Source: UBA1724 sp963632245 (GTDB lineage Bacteria > Verrucomicrobiota > Lentisphaeria > Oligosphaerales > Oligosphaeraceae). From it: a stretch of 23,616 nucleotides of DNA. The translations under genes and the position numbers were made by a program. Within the stretch, counting starts at the first letter, position 1. Each line of letters starts with the position of its first letter. The notes below the pieces were generated by a model, which saw only the letters and a program-made list of their open reading frames with translations, made no database searches and was not told the origin of the DNA. The DNA lies in assembly GCA_963632245.1 (NCBI GenBank), contig CAVGTF010000017.1, positions 1-23,616 of the forward strand, in the 5' to 3' direction. Below, piece after piece: positions 1 through 6,871 of the stretch.

Positions 1-450
1 CTTTATAAGCACGGGTGCCGCATCATTCATAGCGACGGCGTCATCCTCGGCGGCAACAGCGGCGACTGCGGGCGTTTCCACAGAAAAGGGCGTCTCGGTA
101 GCCACGGGGGCGACCGTGAGTGCCTTCGCCAGCTGCAGGGCAGGGGAGGCGGAGTCCTGTGCGCGATTATTAGCCCAGACCACGCCGAGATAGCATCCCA
201 GGCAGAGGCAGGCGGCCAGGGAGGCCACGCGCCAGAAGCCAAAGCGCGGACGGCGCATCGTGATTGCCTCCGCTTCTCGGAGGAAGGCGTCCTCCTCGGC
301 GGCCTCGTGGCACCGCGCCAGAATGCGCTGGGAGAGATCCTCCGGAGGCGCCATATACTGATCCAGCAACTGGTCCAAAAGCTGCTCCTCCCGGGAGGAG
401 GCGTCCTCCTGGGCGGAGTCTTTCTTGTCCTGTGCGATAGTGTTTGCCAT
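1..450 (-). CDS. Putative anti-sigma factor-like single-pass membrane protein (partial, runs off the left edge)
   Basis: The frame is open from an ATG at 450 to the window edge, giving 150 residues without a stop; an in-frame stop at 463-465 fixes the start region. Residues 1-68 are acidic and hydrophilic, with predicted helices around EEQLLDQLLDQYMAPPEDL. One hydrophobic segment lies at about 72-93, and an Ala/Pro/Thr-rich stretch follows, probably periplasmic. This soluble N-terminus, single TM and disordered extracytoplasmic part is the layout of many anti-sigma factors. It lies 108 bases downstream of, and on the same strand as, an ECF sigma factor. The zinc anti-sigma signature (HxxxCxxC) is not visible, only a lone CH at 47-48, so the anti-sigma role rests on position and topology. 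No good Shine-Dalgarno precedes it. The C-terminus lies outside the window. Confidence 0.6.
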   Translation of the reverse strand, partial: MANTIAQDKKDSAQEDASSREEQLLDQLLDQYMAPPEDLSQRILARCHEAAEEDAFLREAEAITMRRPRFGFWRVASLAACLCLGCYLGVVWANNRAQDSASPALQLAKALTVAPVATETPFSVETPAVAAVAAEDDAVAMNDAAPVLIK

Positions 451-478
451 GGAGATGGAAAATTAGAGACAACAATGA

Positions 479-508
479 CCGTTCTTTTTCCGAAACAATG
501 GAGAACGG
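479..508 (-). promoter_or_regulatory. Inverted repeat between the sigma factor and the membrane protein gene
   Basis: CCGTTCT at 479-485 and AGAACGG at 502-508 form a perfect 7-bp stem with a 16-base loop, inside the 108-base gap. There is no T-tract directly after it on the minus strand. It could be an attenuator, an RNA-processing hairpin or an operator; the sequence does not decide. Confidence 0.3.
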
Positions 509-558
509 GTCAACAAGAGGCGTTGCACGCGAGACGACGGGGGGGAGACAGGGCGGTT

Positions 559-1185
559 CTATCGATCTTCTTCCTTGAGGCCCAATGCCTTGCGGAGGAG
601 CTCCCGTCCCCGGTTGATGCGGGACTTCACGGTGCCTACGGCGCAATTCAGCAGGGCGGCGATCTGGTCGTAGTCCAGCTGCTTCACATTGCGCAACAGC
701 ACCGCCTGCCGATAGACTTCAGGCAGGGTGGCCATGGCCTTCTCCACGCGATCCCGCAATTCCACGAAAGCCACCTCCCGGTCGGGACGCATGCTATCAT
801 CGGGGAGTTCCATGCGGGGCGGACCGTCTCCAGAGCCATTGTGCATCTGGACGGGCGCATCCACGCTCAGATTCTTTCCGGCACCACGGACCTTGTTCCA
901 ACGGTATTTGTTGTTGCAGAGGTTCGTGACAATGCGGTACATCCACGTGGTGAACTCCGCATCGCCCCGGAAGCGCGCAAGATGGCGATAGATCCGCACG
1001 AATGCATCCTGGACCACCTCCTCTGCGTCTTCCCGGTTGTTCAGGAAGCTATACGCAATTTGGTAGGCGTGGGAGGAGTGCCTGCGCACCAGTTCATCGA
1101 AGGCCTCCTGGTCTCGAGAATCCTGGAAGCGCCGCACCAGCTCTCTGTCGCTGGGGGGATTGCCATGTCCGGATTCTACGACCAT
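559..1185 (-). CDS. RNA polymerase sigma factor, ECF (sigma-70 family)
   Basis: An extracytoplasmic-function sigma factor redirects RNA polymerase to a regulon. From the ATG at 1185 it is 208 residues, the usual ECF size. Region 2 spans about residues 24-95 (DELVRRHSSHAYQIAYSFL, then EDAEEVVQDAFVRIYRHL and FTTWMYRIVTNLCNNKYR), with the core-binding and -10-recognising helices. An acidic linker (about 105-140) leads to region 4 at about 143-200, with the helix-turn-helix YDQIAALLNCAVGTVKSRI. The frame stays open upstream to an ATG at 1332 and a TTG at 1335, which would add about 50 Arg/Pro-rich residues. I chose 1185 because the family domain starts just after it, though no strong Shine-Dalgarno supports any of these starts. 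The gene after it is the likely anti-sigma partner. It lies 216 bases after tpiA and may form a separate unit. Confidence 0.9.
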   Translation of the reverse strand: MVVESGHGNPPSDRELVRRFQDSRDQEAFDELVRRHSSHAYQIAYSFLNNREDAEEVVQDAFVRIYRHLARFRGDAEFTTWMYRIVTNLCNNKYRWNKVRGAGKNLSVDAPVQMHNGSGDGPPRMELPDDSMRPDREVAFVELRDRVEKAMATLPEVYRQAVLLRNVKQLDYDQIAALLNCAVGTVKSRINRGRELLRKALGLKEEDR

Positions 1186-1401
1186 ATTCTCAGGAGGAAG
1201 TTCCTCGACTTGCCGTCTTTCCCCGAAATTTCCCCGGGGAGGGGATCTGAAATATTCTGCCTCTCCGAAAGAATTCGTCGGAAAGGAAAGGGATAGGTGG
1301 CGGCTTCCCCGCCTGCCGAAGCGCCTCGCCATCAAAAGAGTGAGGAAGGCGTCGTGGGGCAGGGCAGGGAGTCGCCGGATGCTCGTCCGAGAGGGGCGAG
1401 T

Positions 1402-2172
<771 letters not shown>

Positions 2173-2220
2173 GATGAATTTTCTCCTTTATGATTAGGAA
2201 TTGTTTTAGGAAGGGGGGCT

Positions 2221-2262
2221 CTCCCCAACGACGGGAAGAATTGCTTTCGCAGTGTCGGGGAG
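2221..2262 (-). promoter_or_regulatory. Hairpin in the pgk-tpiA intergenic gap
   Basis: CTCCCCAAC at 2221-2229 pairs with GTCGGGGAG at 2254-2262, a 9-bp stem with one G-U pair and a 24-base loop. It lies 49-90 bases upstream of the tpiA start. No run of T follows on the minus strand, so a simple intrinsic terminator is unlikely. It may be a processing or mRNA-stability hairpin between the two glycolytic cistrons. Confidence 0.35.
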
Positions 2263-2284
2263 GGCGTTTTTGCGACAGAAGTGA

Positions 2285-3559
2285 CTACTCCTTGTCGTCC
2301 AGGGCGGCCACGCCGGGAAGGATCTTGCCTTCCAGATACTCCAGGGAGGCACCGCCGCCGGTGGAGATGTGGCTCATCTTGGGAGCCAAGCCGCTCTTGT
2401 TCACTGCGCTGACGGAGTCACCGCCGCCGATGACGGAGATGGCGCCATTCTTCTCGGTGGCCTCGGCAACTGCCTGGCAGACACCGAAGGTGCCCTTGGC
2501 GAAGTTGCTCATCTCGAAGCAGCCCATGGGGCCATTCCAGACGATGGTCTTGGCGTTCTTGATGATGCCGGCGTACTTCTCGATGGTCTTGGGACCGATG
2601 TCCAGAGCCATGAGATCGGCGGGGATGTCGTCGTCCACCACGGTGATGGCGGCGTCGTTGTCGAACTTGTCGGCGGCCAGGTTGTCCACGGGCAGCACGA
2701 AGTCGACATTGTTGGCCTTGGCGTCAGCCAGAGTGGCCTTGGCGGTCTCGATGAGGTCCTCCTCGACCAGGGACTTTCCGACCTGATGGCCCTGGGCCTT
2801 CAGGAAGGTGTAGGCCATGCCGCCGCCGATGAGGATGGCGTCGACCTTCTTCATCAGGTTCTGCAGGACCTCCAACTTTCCGGAGACCTTTGCGCCACCG
2901 ATGATGGCCACGAAGGGATGCACGGCGTTCTCAACCGCGTTGCCCAGGAAGTTGATCTCCTTCTCCAGGAGGAAGCCGGCCACGCTGGGGCAGCCCTTCT
3001 TCTTCATGTACTTCGCGATGGAAGCGGTGGAGGCGTGGTCGCGATGGGCGGTGCCGAAGGCGTCGTTCACGTAGACATCACCATAGGTGGACAGCTTCTC
3101 GGCCATCTCCTGCTTCTTCGCCTTCATCTCGGCCTTCTTGGTGGCGTACTCCTCGTCGCTCATCTCGTCGGTCTTCTTCACCTTGCCTTCCTCGGCCTTG
3201 TAGAAACGGGTGTTCTCCAGCATGAGGATCTGGCCGGGCTTCAGAGCGGCCGCCTGGGCATCCGCATTCTGGCAGTCCTCGGCAAACTGGACCTCGACGC
3301 CGAGATCCTTAGCAAGATAGTCACGCACGGGCTTCAGGCTGAAGTCGGCCTCGTAGCCCTTGCCCTTCGGACGGCCGAGATGGCTCATCAGGATCAGGGC
3401 GGCACCCTGCTCCAGAACGTACTTGATCGTGGGCTCGGCGGCCTTGATGCGGGTGTCGTCGGTGATCTGGTGCTCTGCGTTCAGGGGGACGTTGAAGTCC
3501 ACACGCATCACAACCTTCTTGCCCTTCAGGTCCACGTCGCGAACCGTTTTCTTGTTCAT
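2285..3559 (-). CDS. pgk: Phosphoglycerate kinase
   Basis: Transfers phosphate from 1,3-bisphosphoglycerate to ADP in glycolysis; a cytosolic two-domain enzyme. From the ATG at 3559 it is 424 residues. Family landmarks in order are DFNVP (21-25), SHLGRPKG (59-66), VNDAFGTAHR (164-173), GGAKVSGK (221-228), GGGMAYTFLKAQG (245-257), WNGPMGCFE (341-349), GGGDSVSAV (378-386) and STGGGASLEYLEG (399-411). The frame is open for 59 more codons upstream, but that part is unlike the family, whose N-terminus begins at MNKKTVRDVDLKGKK. GGAG about 10 bases before 3559 supports this start. An extra Lys/Glu-rich stretch sits at about 122-157 in the N domain, roughly 20 residues longer than the usual loop. 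tpiA follows; no gap (GAPDH) gene is next to it, unlike the common gap-pgk-tpiA order. Confidence 0.97.
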   Translation of the reverse strand: MNKKTVRDVDLKGKKVVMRVDFNVPLNAEHQITDDTRIKAAEPTIKYVLEQGAALILMSHLGRPKGKGYEADFSLKPVRDYLAKDLGVEVQFAEDCQNADAQAAALKPGQILMLENTRFYKAEEGKVKKTDEMSDEEYATKKAEMKAKKQEMAEKLSTYGDVYVNDAFGTAHRDHASTASIAKYMKKKGCPSVAGFLLEKEINFLGNAVENAVHPFVAIIGGAKVSGKLEVLQNLMKKVDAILIGGGMAYTFLKAQGHQVGKSLVEEDLIETAKATLADAKANNVDFVLPVDNLAADKFDNDAAITVVDDDIPADLMALDIGPKTIEKYAGIIKNAKTIVWNGPMGCFEMSNFAKGTFGVCQAVAEATEKNGAISVIGGGDSVSAVNKSGLAPKMSHISTGGGASLEYLEGKILPGVAALDDKE

Positions 3560-3654
3560 TTCGTCTGTCTCCAGGTCTTTGGGGTGTTTTGGGTCGAAGG
3601 GCCACCGAACGCAGAGAAAAACACGCTCGACGAACCCTGGTTTTGGAAAATCGG

Positions 3655-3668
3655 CATAATATACCCCC
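3655..3668 (-). promoter_or_regulatory. Possible -10-like element upstream of pgk
   Basis: On the minus strand a G-run is followed by TATATTATG, about 97 bases upstream of the pgk start. It resembles a -10 box, but I see no good -35 hexamer at a normal distance. It looks like the GGTTATAGTA motif found upstream of gltX and in the 4983-5556 gap. Confidence 0.25.
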
Positions 3669-3734
3669 CCTGCCTCCGCCTGTATGCGCGTAGCGCGCAC
3701 GGGAGGGAAAGTTGTTGATAAAAAAAAGACATCC

Positions 3735-3788
3735 AAAGGACTGGGGGCACGCCCCCGTCCCCCCCCAATTGCGCACTTTGGGGCAATT
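3735..3788 (-). repeat. Dispersed intergenic hairpin repeat, copy 1 (short form)
   Basis: It starts with AAAGGACTGGGGGC, continues with GGGGGC/GCCCCC as a hairpin (3743-3756), and ends with a second hairpin, AATTGC (3767-3772) with GCAATT (3783-3788). The first module matches the copies near 5094-5154 and 6705-6740. The central GGTA(A)GGCGGAAGA module is missing here. The distal stem touches the stop codon of the lipoprotein gene at 3787-3789, so it may act as that gene's 3' hairpin. Confidence 0.5.
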
Positions 3789-4635
3789 AGCGCATTTTCA
3801 GCGCGCTAGTCAGGGCATTTCCATCCAGGGAGTTATTTTCCAGGAAGGAGCCCTCGGAATAGTCATTCCAGCTGGAGAGCAACAGGATTTCTATAGGCGT
3901 TCCTCGGAGGGCCTTCAGCTGCTTAGCAAGGGTATTTCCGCGTTTTCGCGGGAGATTCCAGCGGAGATCCCCGGGGCCCGGCGCAATGCCGCCGCAGGCC
4001 CATTGATAGCGCAGGGTGGGATCCTGGGGCGACTGCGGGCGATACGCCGGGAGCTCCTTTCCAAACCGGAGGATGGCGATGGACTCCGGGGCCTCCGGTG
4101 TGGGATCTGCCAAGCCGAAGGACTCGTGGATCAGCACCACGGCTTTGCCGTCCTCCTGGAGGTAATAGGCGGGGATTTGGGGGAGGGCGAGGCGTCCCAG
4201 GAAATCCACCAGATTCTTCCGGTCCAGAGTCTGAGGGGACTCCGTCTGGGATTGTACCAGCGAAAGGAGGATCTTCAGCTGATATTCGTTGGCGAACTCC
4301 CCAAAACGACGCAACCGCGCCTGGAAGGACTCCAGGAGGAGCTCCTCCGGAGAGACCTCCACCATCACCGCCGAAATCTCCGCAAAGTAGATCCGCTGGA
4401 GATCCCGCTGCATCCGCAGATCCGTCCAGCCATTGTCCATAGGCACTGGACGCACTCCCAGGCGGAATTGCGCCTCCTGGTCGGTATGGGGGAGGTAGCG
4501 CACCCAGATCTTGTAGTCCGGCGCGGGCTCGGTGCGCTCCTCGCTACGGCTCGGCGCCACACAGGAGGAGAGCAGGGCACACGCCAGCAAAAGCGGTAGA
4601 AAAAAGGCGTTTAGCGTTTCTTGTAGTCTTTGCAT
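3787..4635 (-). CDS. Glycoside hydrolase family 99/71-like lipoprotein
   Basis: From the ATG at 4635 this is 282 residues. It starts with a lipoprotein signal peptide: a charged N-terminus, a hydrophobic core (11-22) and the lipobox LSSC with Cys25 as the lipidated residue. The mature part has a TIM-barrel-like pattern: WTDLRMQRDLQRIYFAEI (70-87), KILLSLVQSQ (121-130), IPAYYLQEDGKAVVLIHES (154-172) and the C-terminal SSWNDYSEGSFLE (254-266). SWNDYxEG near the C-terminus is typical of the GH71/GH99-like clan acting on alpha-glucans or alpha-mannans, so envelope glycan processing is a reasonable guess; the substrate is unknown. It is short for a full GH99 domain. The frame extends to 4674, but 4635 places the signal peptide at the N-terminus and makes a 25-base overlap with the zinc-ribbon gene upstream, suggesting translational coupling. 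Confidence 0.6.
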   Translation of the reverse strand: MQRLQETLNAFFLPLLLACALLSSCVAPSRSEERTEPAPDYKIWVRYLPHTDQEAQFRLGVRPVPMDNGWTDLRMQRDLQRIYFAEISAVMVEVSPEELLLESFQARLRRFGEFANEYQLKILLSLVQSQTESPQTLDRKNLVDFLGRLALPQIPAYYLQEDGKAVVLIHESFGLADPTPEAPESIAILRFGKELPAYRPQSPQDPTLRYQWACGGIAPGPGDLRWNLPRKRGNTLAKQLKALRGTPIEILLLSSWNDYSEGSFLENNSLDGNALTSALKMR

Positions 4636-4982
4636 ATCTGCATGGGCTCCACATCCTTGCGATGCAGAAGACACCGATTCTGGTAGAGATTGAAGAGGGA
4701 GTGTACACAGGTGCGGCAGAAACGGGATTCCCCACGCTCCAGCGTCAGGACACCATCGCGTTCGTCTGAACTATCCCCCAAAAGGCCATCCAGGGCATCA
4801 TGGGAAGAGGACGGCGCATCCCCACGCGAAGAACCGTTCTGCGCCTTTGGAGCGCTCTTCTCCATAGGCAGTTCCCGCCCACAAAAGGCACATACCCACA
4901 CCCGACGGACCTCCCCGAAGAGGTCGTCACCCACAATTCGCTCCTCCTCACAGAAGGATAGACCACAGAAAGGACAACGCAT
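4611..4982 (-). CDS. Small zinc-ribbon protein with two Cys-rich modules
   Basis: A 123-residue soluble protein of unknown function. The N-terminal module has CPFC at 3-6 and CAFC at 31-34, a four-cysteine zinc ribbon. The middle (about 40-80) is Ser/Asp-rich and probably disordered. The C-terminal module has C89xxC92, then C104xxH107 and C117 followed by KDY, the pattern of small uncharacterised bacterial metal-binding domains ending in a Cys-aromatic tail. Two independent zinc sites are therefore likely; nucleic-acid or protein binding is possible but not shown. Its last codons overlap the start of the lipoprotein gene in another frame (TGC of the tail overlaps the ATG at 4635). No Shine-Dalgarno is visible before its ATG; an A8 run and a homopurine tract (plus strand) lie directly upstream. 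Confidence 0.72.
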   Translation of the reverse strand: MRCPFCGLSFCEEERIVGDDLFGEVRRVWVCAFCGRELPMEKSAPKAQNGSSRGDAPSSSHDALDGLLGDSSDERDGVLTLERGESRFCRTCVHSLFNLYQNRCLLHRKDVEPMQICKDYKKR

Positions 4983-4994
4983 TGCAAAAAAAAG

Positions 4995-5012
4995 AGGAGG
5001 GAGGAGGGAGGA
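4995..5012. repeat. Homopurine mirror repeat
   Basis: AGGAGGGAGGAGGGAGGA reads the same forwards and backwards on one strand. It sits directly upstream of the zinc-ribbon start. Such homopurine mirror tracts can form triplex DNA; no function is shown. Confidence 0.6.
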
Positions 5013-5073
5013 AGTTAGACCAGGGTTTCACCTGCGTGAAACCCCGCACCGGAATTCCCCGGCGCGTGCGCTA

Positions 5074-5154
5074 AGCGCGCCAAGAAGCGCGCTAGTACCG
5101 CCGGTAGGCGGAAGAAACTAGGCGGGGGCACGGGGGCGGCAGCCCTCCGTCCTT
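5074..5154 (+). repeat. Dispersed intergenic hairpin repeat, copy 2 (full form)
   Basis: Three hairpin modules in order: AGCGCGC (5074-5080) with GCGCGCT (5087-5093); CCGCC-GGTA-GGCGG followed by AAGA; and ACGGGGGC-GGCA-GCCCTCCGT, ending in CCTTT. The reverse complement of 6705-6788 has the same modules in the same order. The match is intergenic on both sides, which argues for a REP-like family and not a coding remnant. Confidence 0.65.
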
Positions 5155-5297
5155 TGGTTGGACTCCGGCTAGGAAGAAACGCTCCGGTGCTAGGCGCCGT
5201 TGCGAAGGCGGTACCGTACTGCATACACAAATCCAGCTACACAGCTGAAATGAAATTAAGATTTTTGTCTAGAACCACGCGCTAGGGCAGTCTTTCC

Positions 5298-5307
5298 TAC
5301 TATAACC
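5298..5307 (-). promoter_or_regulatory. GGTTATAGTA motif (possible -10-like element)
   Basis: The 10-mer GGTTATAGTA on the minus strand is identical to the one about 105 bases upstream of gltX (23479-23488). Here it lies 316 bases upstream of the zinc-ribbon start. No clear -35 partner is visible, so promoter function is only suggested. Confidence 0.22.
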
Positions 5308-5368
5308 ACCCACGAAAAGCCGAACAACCGCCCAAAAGCCCAGGGGAAATGGGGAATATGCCATGTCG

Positions 5369-5384
5369 CATAATATCGATTATG
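5369..5384. promoter_or_regulatory. Palindrome upstream of the oxidoreductase, possible operator
   Basis: CATAAT-ATCG-ATTATG has two perfect 6-base arms around a 4-base centre, in an otherwise GC-rich region. It lies 173 bases upstream of the oxidoreductase start and could be a repressor or activator site. No regulator gene is adjacent. Confidence 0.35.
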
Positions 5385-5556
5385 AGTTTTTCAGGGAGGT
5401 GCAATCCCGGGGATTTTCTGGGGAATTGTTGTTTTTGGGAGTGGTTGGGCATTTCTTGGGTGTTACATTTAGCGTGCTTTCCTGAAAAGGGAGAGACGGC
5501 TTTCTTTTGTGTTCCCGAGTTCTGCATCCCATCATCCCCATCCTTTCAGGCCCACG

Positions 5557-6624
5557 ATGTACAAAGTTGCGATCATTGGTTGCGGTGGCATCAACCGTTA
5601 TGCCCACACTCCCTATTATCTGACGGACGCTGCGAAGAAGCGCGTTGAGGTTGTCGCGTTGTGCGACATTCTTCCGGACCGTGTGAAGTCCTTCCGTGAC
5701 GAGTTCCATCCCAAGGCGGACATCTACACAGACTACAAGGAAGTCCTGAAACGTGACGACATTGACTACGTGGACATCTGCACCCCGAACTACCTGCACT
5801 CTGAGATCGCGCTGGCGGCATTGCGTGCGGGCAAGAATGTCTTCTGCGAGAAGCCGGACGCCATCAATCCCGCGTTGGCGGAGGAGATGAAGGAGACTGC
5901 GGAGAAGACTGGCAAGACGCTGATGTTCATGCGGAACAACCGCTATGCCGACATCTCCAAGGTCGCGAAGAAGTTCATTGAGGAAGGCCGTGCGGGTGAG
6001 ATCTACGCTGGCCGTGCCTGCTGGCAGCGTGTCCGTGGCATTCCCGGCAAGGGTGGCTGGTTCACCACCAAGGAGCAGTCTGGTGGCGGTCCCCTCATCG
6101 ACCTGGGCGTCCACATGATTGACCTGGCCATTTGGCTGATGGGCAACCCTACCCCCGTGGCGGTCTCCGGAAACACCTTCTGCAAGTTCGCAGACAACGA
6201 CTTAAGCACCTCCACCGAGTCCGTCTATGGCGACAAGAATGCCGACGGCACCTTCGATGTGGAAGACCTGGCCATGGGCATGATCCGCTTTGACAATGGC
6301 GCGATTCTCCAGATCGAGTTCAGCTGGGCATCCAACGTGCCCAAGGAGTCCCGTTTTGTGGAGTTGCGCGGCACCAAGGCGGGCCTCATCTGGACCGACG
6401 GCGCCAGCCTGGAGATCGTCGGCGAGGAATACGGCAAGATGAACGTCACCAAGTACGATGGCAACGTGGAAGAGAACATCCACGGTGCCAACCTGAACCA
6501 CTACTTGGATGTCCTTGACGGAAAGGCCACCCCCGACTTCGTGCCCCAGCAGGGCGTGAATATGATCAAGATCCTCTCCGCAGTCTACGAATCCGCCCGC
6601 ACCGGAAAGGAGGTGCAGCTGTAG
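5557..6624 (+). CDS. Gfo/Idh/MocA family NAD(P)-dependent oxidoreductase
   Basis: A 355-residue cytosolic oxidoreductase, the normal size for a family acting on sugars, inositols and related polyols. The Rossmann fold begins at once with VAIIGCGGINR (4-14) and an acidic residue after the second strand (CD at 36-37). CTPNYLHSEIALAALRAGKNVFCEKP (75-100) contains the conserved EKP with Lys99. The C-terminal domain has GGGPLIDLGVHMIDLAIWLMG (177-197), with Asp182 and His186 as likely catalytic residues. The frame is open to a GTG at 5509, but the ATG at 5557 places the nucleotide-binding motif at the usual position near the N-terminus. It is the only plus-strand gene, apparently monocistronic, between a palindrome-bearing leader and an intrinsic terminator. 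Nearby glycosidases suggest a sugar-related substrate, which remains inference. Confidence 0.93.
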   Translation: MYKVAIIGCGGINRYAHTPYYLTDAAKKRVEVVALCDILPDRVKSFRDEFHPKADIYTDYKEVLKRDDIDYVDICTPNYLHSEIALAALRAGKNVFCEKPDAINPALAEEMKETAEKTGKTLMFMRNNRYADISKVAKKFIEEGRAGEIYAGRACWQRVRGIPGKGGWFTTKEQSGGGPLIDLGVHMIDLAIWLMGNPTPVAVSGNTFCKFADNDLSTSTESVYGDKNADGTFDVEDLAMGMIRFDNGAILQIEFSWASNVPKESRFVELRGTKAGLIWTDGASLEIVGEEYGKMNVTKYDGNVEENIHGANLNHYLDVLDGKATPDFVPQQGVNMIKILSAVYESARTGKEVQL

Positions 6625-6650
6625 AAGTCCCTACACGCTAGACACACAAA

Positions 6651-6685
6651 AAAGCCACGGTCCCCAAAAGGCCGTGGCTTTTTTT
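6651..6685 (+). terminator. Intrinsic terminator of the oxidoreductase gene
   Basis: AAGCCACGG pairs with CCGTGGCTT around an 11-base loop, and a T run follows (to 6685); it starts 27 bases after the stop codon. A run of A precedes the stem, so it could also work for murJ transcripts arriving from the other side. Confidence 0.9.
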
Positions 6686-6704
6686 GTGCCTGCAAAAAAT
6701 ATCG

Positions 6705-6788
6705 AAAGGACGGGGGCTTGCCGCCCCCGCTCCCCCGCCTATGCTCTTCCGCCTTACCGGCGGTACTGCGCGCCAATTCGGGCGCGCT
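6705..6788 (-). repeat. Dispersed intergenic hairpin repeat, copy 3 (full form)
   Basis: Modules on the plus strand: CGGGGGC-TTGCC-GCCCCCG (6711-6729); CCGCC-TTACC-GGCGG in TCTTCCGCCTTACCGGCGGTA; and GCGCGCC (6768-6774) with GGCGCGC (6781-6787). It is the inverse orientation of copy 2 and nearly identical over the two longer modules. It lies in the convergent gap between the oxidoreductase terminator and the murJ stop codon. Confidence 0.65.
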
Positions 6789-6818
6789 TATTGCAAGCCC
6801 ACTGCAGAGTGGCCACAC

Positions 6819-6848
6819 TTCCTCCTTCCTCCTACCTCCTTCCTCCTT
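6819..6848. repeat. Perfect polypyrimidine mirror repeat
   Basis: TTCCTCCTTCCTCC (6819-6832), centre TA, then its exact mirror image CCTCCTTCCTCCTT (6835-6848). Apart from the central A it is all pyrimidine. Sequences of this kind can form intramolecular triplexes. It lies 23 bases beyond the murJ stop codon. Confidence 0.75.
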
Positions 6849-6871
6849 TTTTAGGTGAATGGCCGCGCCAT

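Larger units (their letters stand above)
4983..5556. other. 574-base intergenic region between divergent genes
   Basis: It separates the zinc-ribbon gene (minus) from the oxidoreductase (plus) and holds no convincing gene. From left to right: a homopurine mirror tract (4995-5012), the dispersed hairpin repeat (5074-5154), a GC-rich stretch to about 5220 ending in a further GGCGGTACCGTACTGC sequence, an AT-rich part (5221-5275), the motif TACTATAACC (5298-5307) and the palindrome CATAATATCGATTATG (5369-5384). Promoters for both divergent genes should lie here. Confidence 0.7.

Noticed and set aside
1186..1335. A 50-residue N-terminal extension of the sigma factor
   Set aside because: Arg/Pro-rich sequence unlike ECF sigma factors; the ATG at 1185 gives a normal length. 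Not fully excluded, since no start has a strong ribosome site.
2369..3718. A 449-codon plus-strand open frame opposite pgk
   Set aside because: Its translation is a Gly/Leu/Val/His-rich shadow of pgk codons with no domain.
3560..3736. A 59-residue N-terminal extension of pgk
   Set aside because: Not family-like, and it crosses the GC-rich hairpin and the -10-like sequence; the ATG at 3559 has a purine-rich ribosome site and the normal N-terminus.
5349..5556. A possible small gene upstream of the oxidoreductase
   Set aside because: The frame runs into the oxidoreductase in another phase, contains no domain and covers the palindrome and leader.
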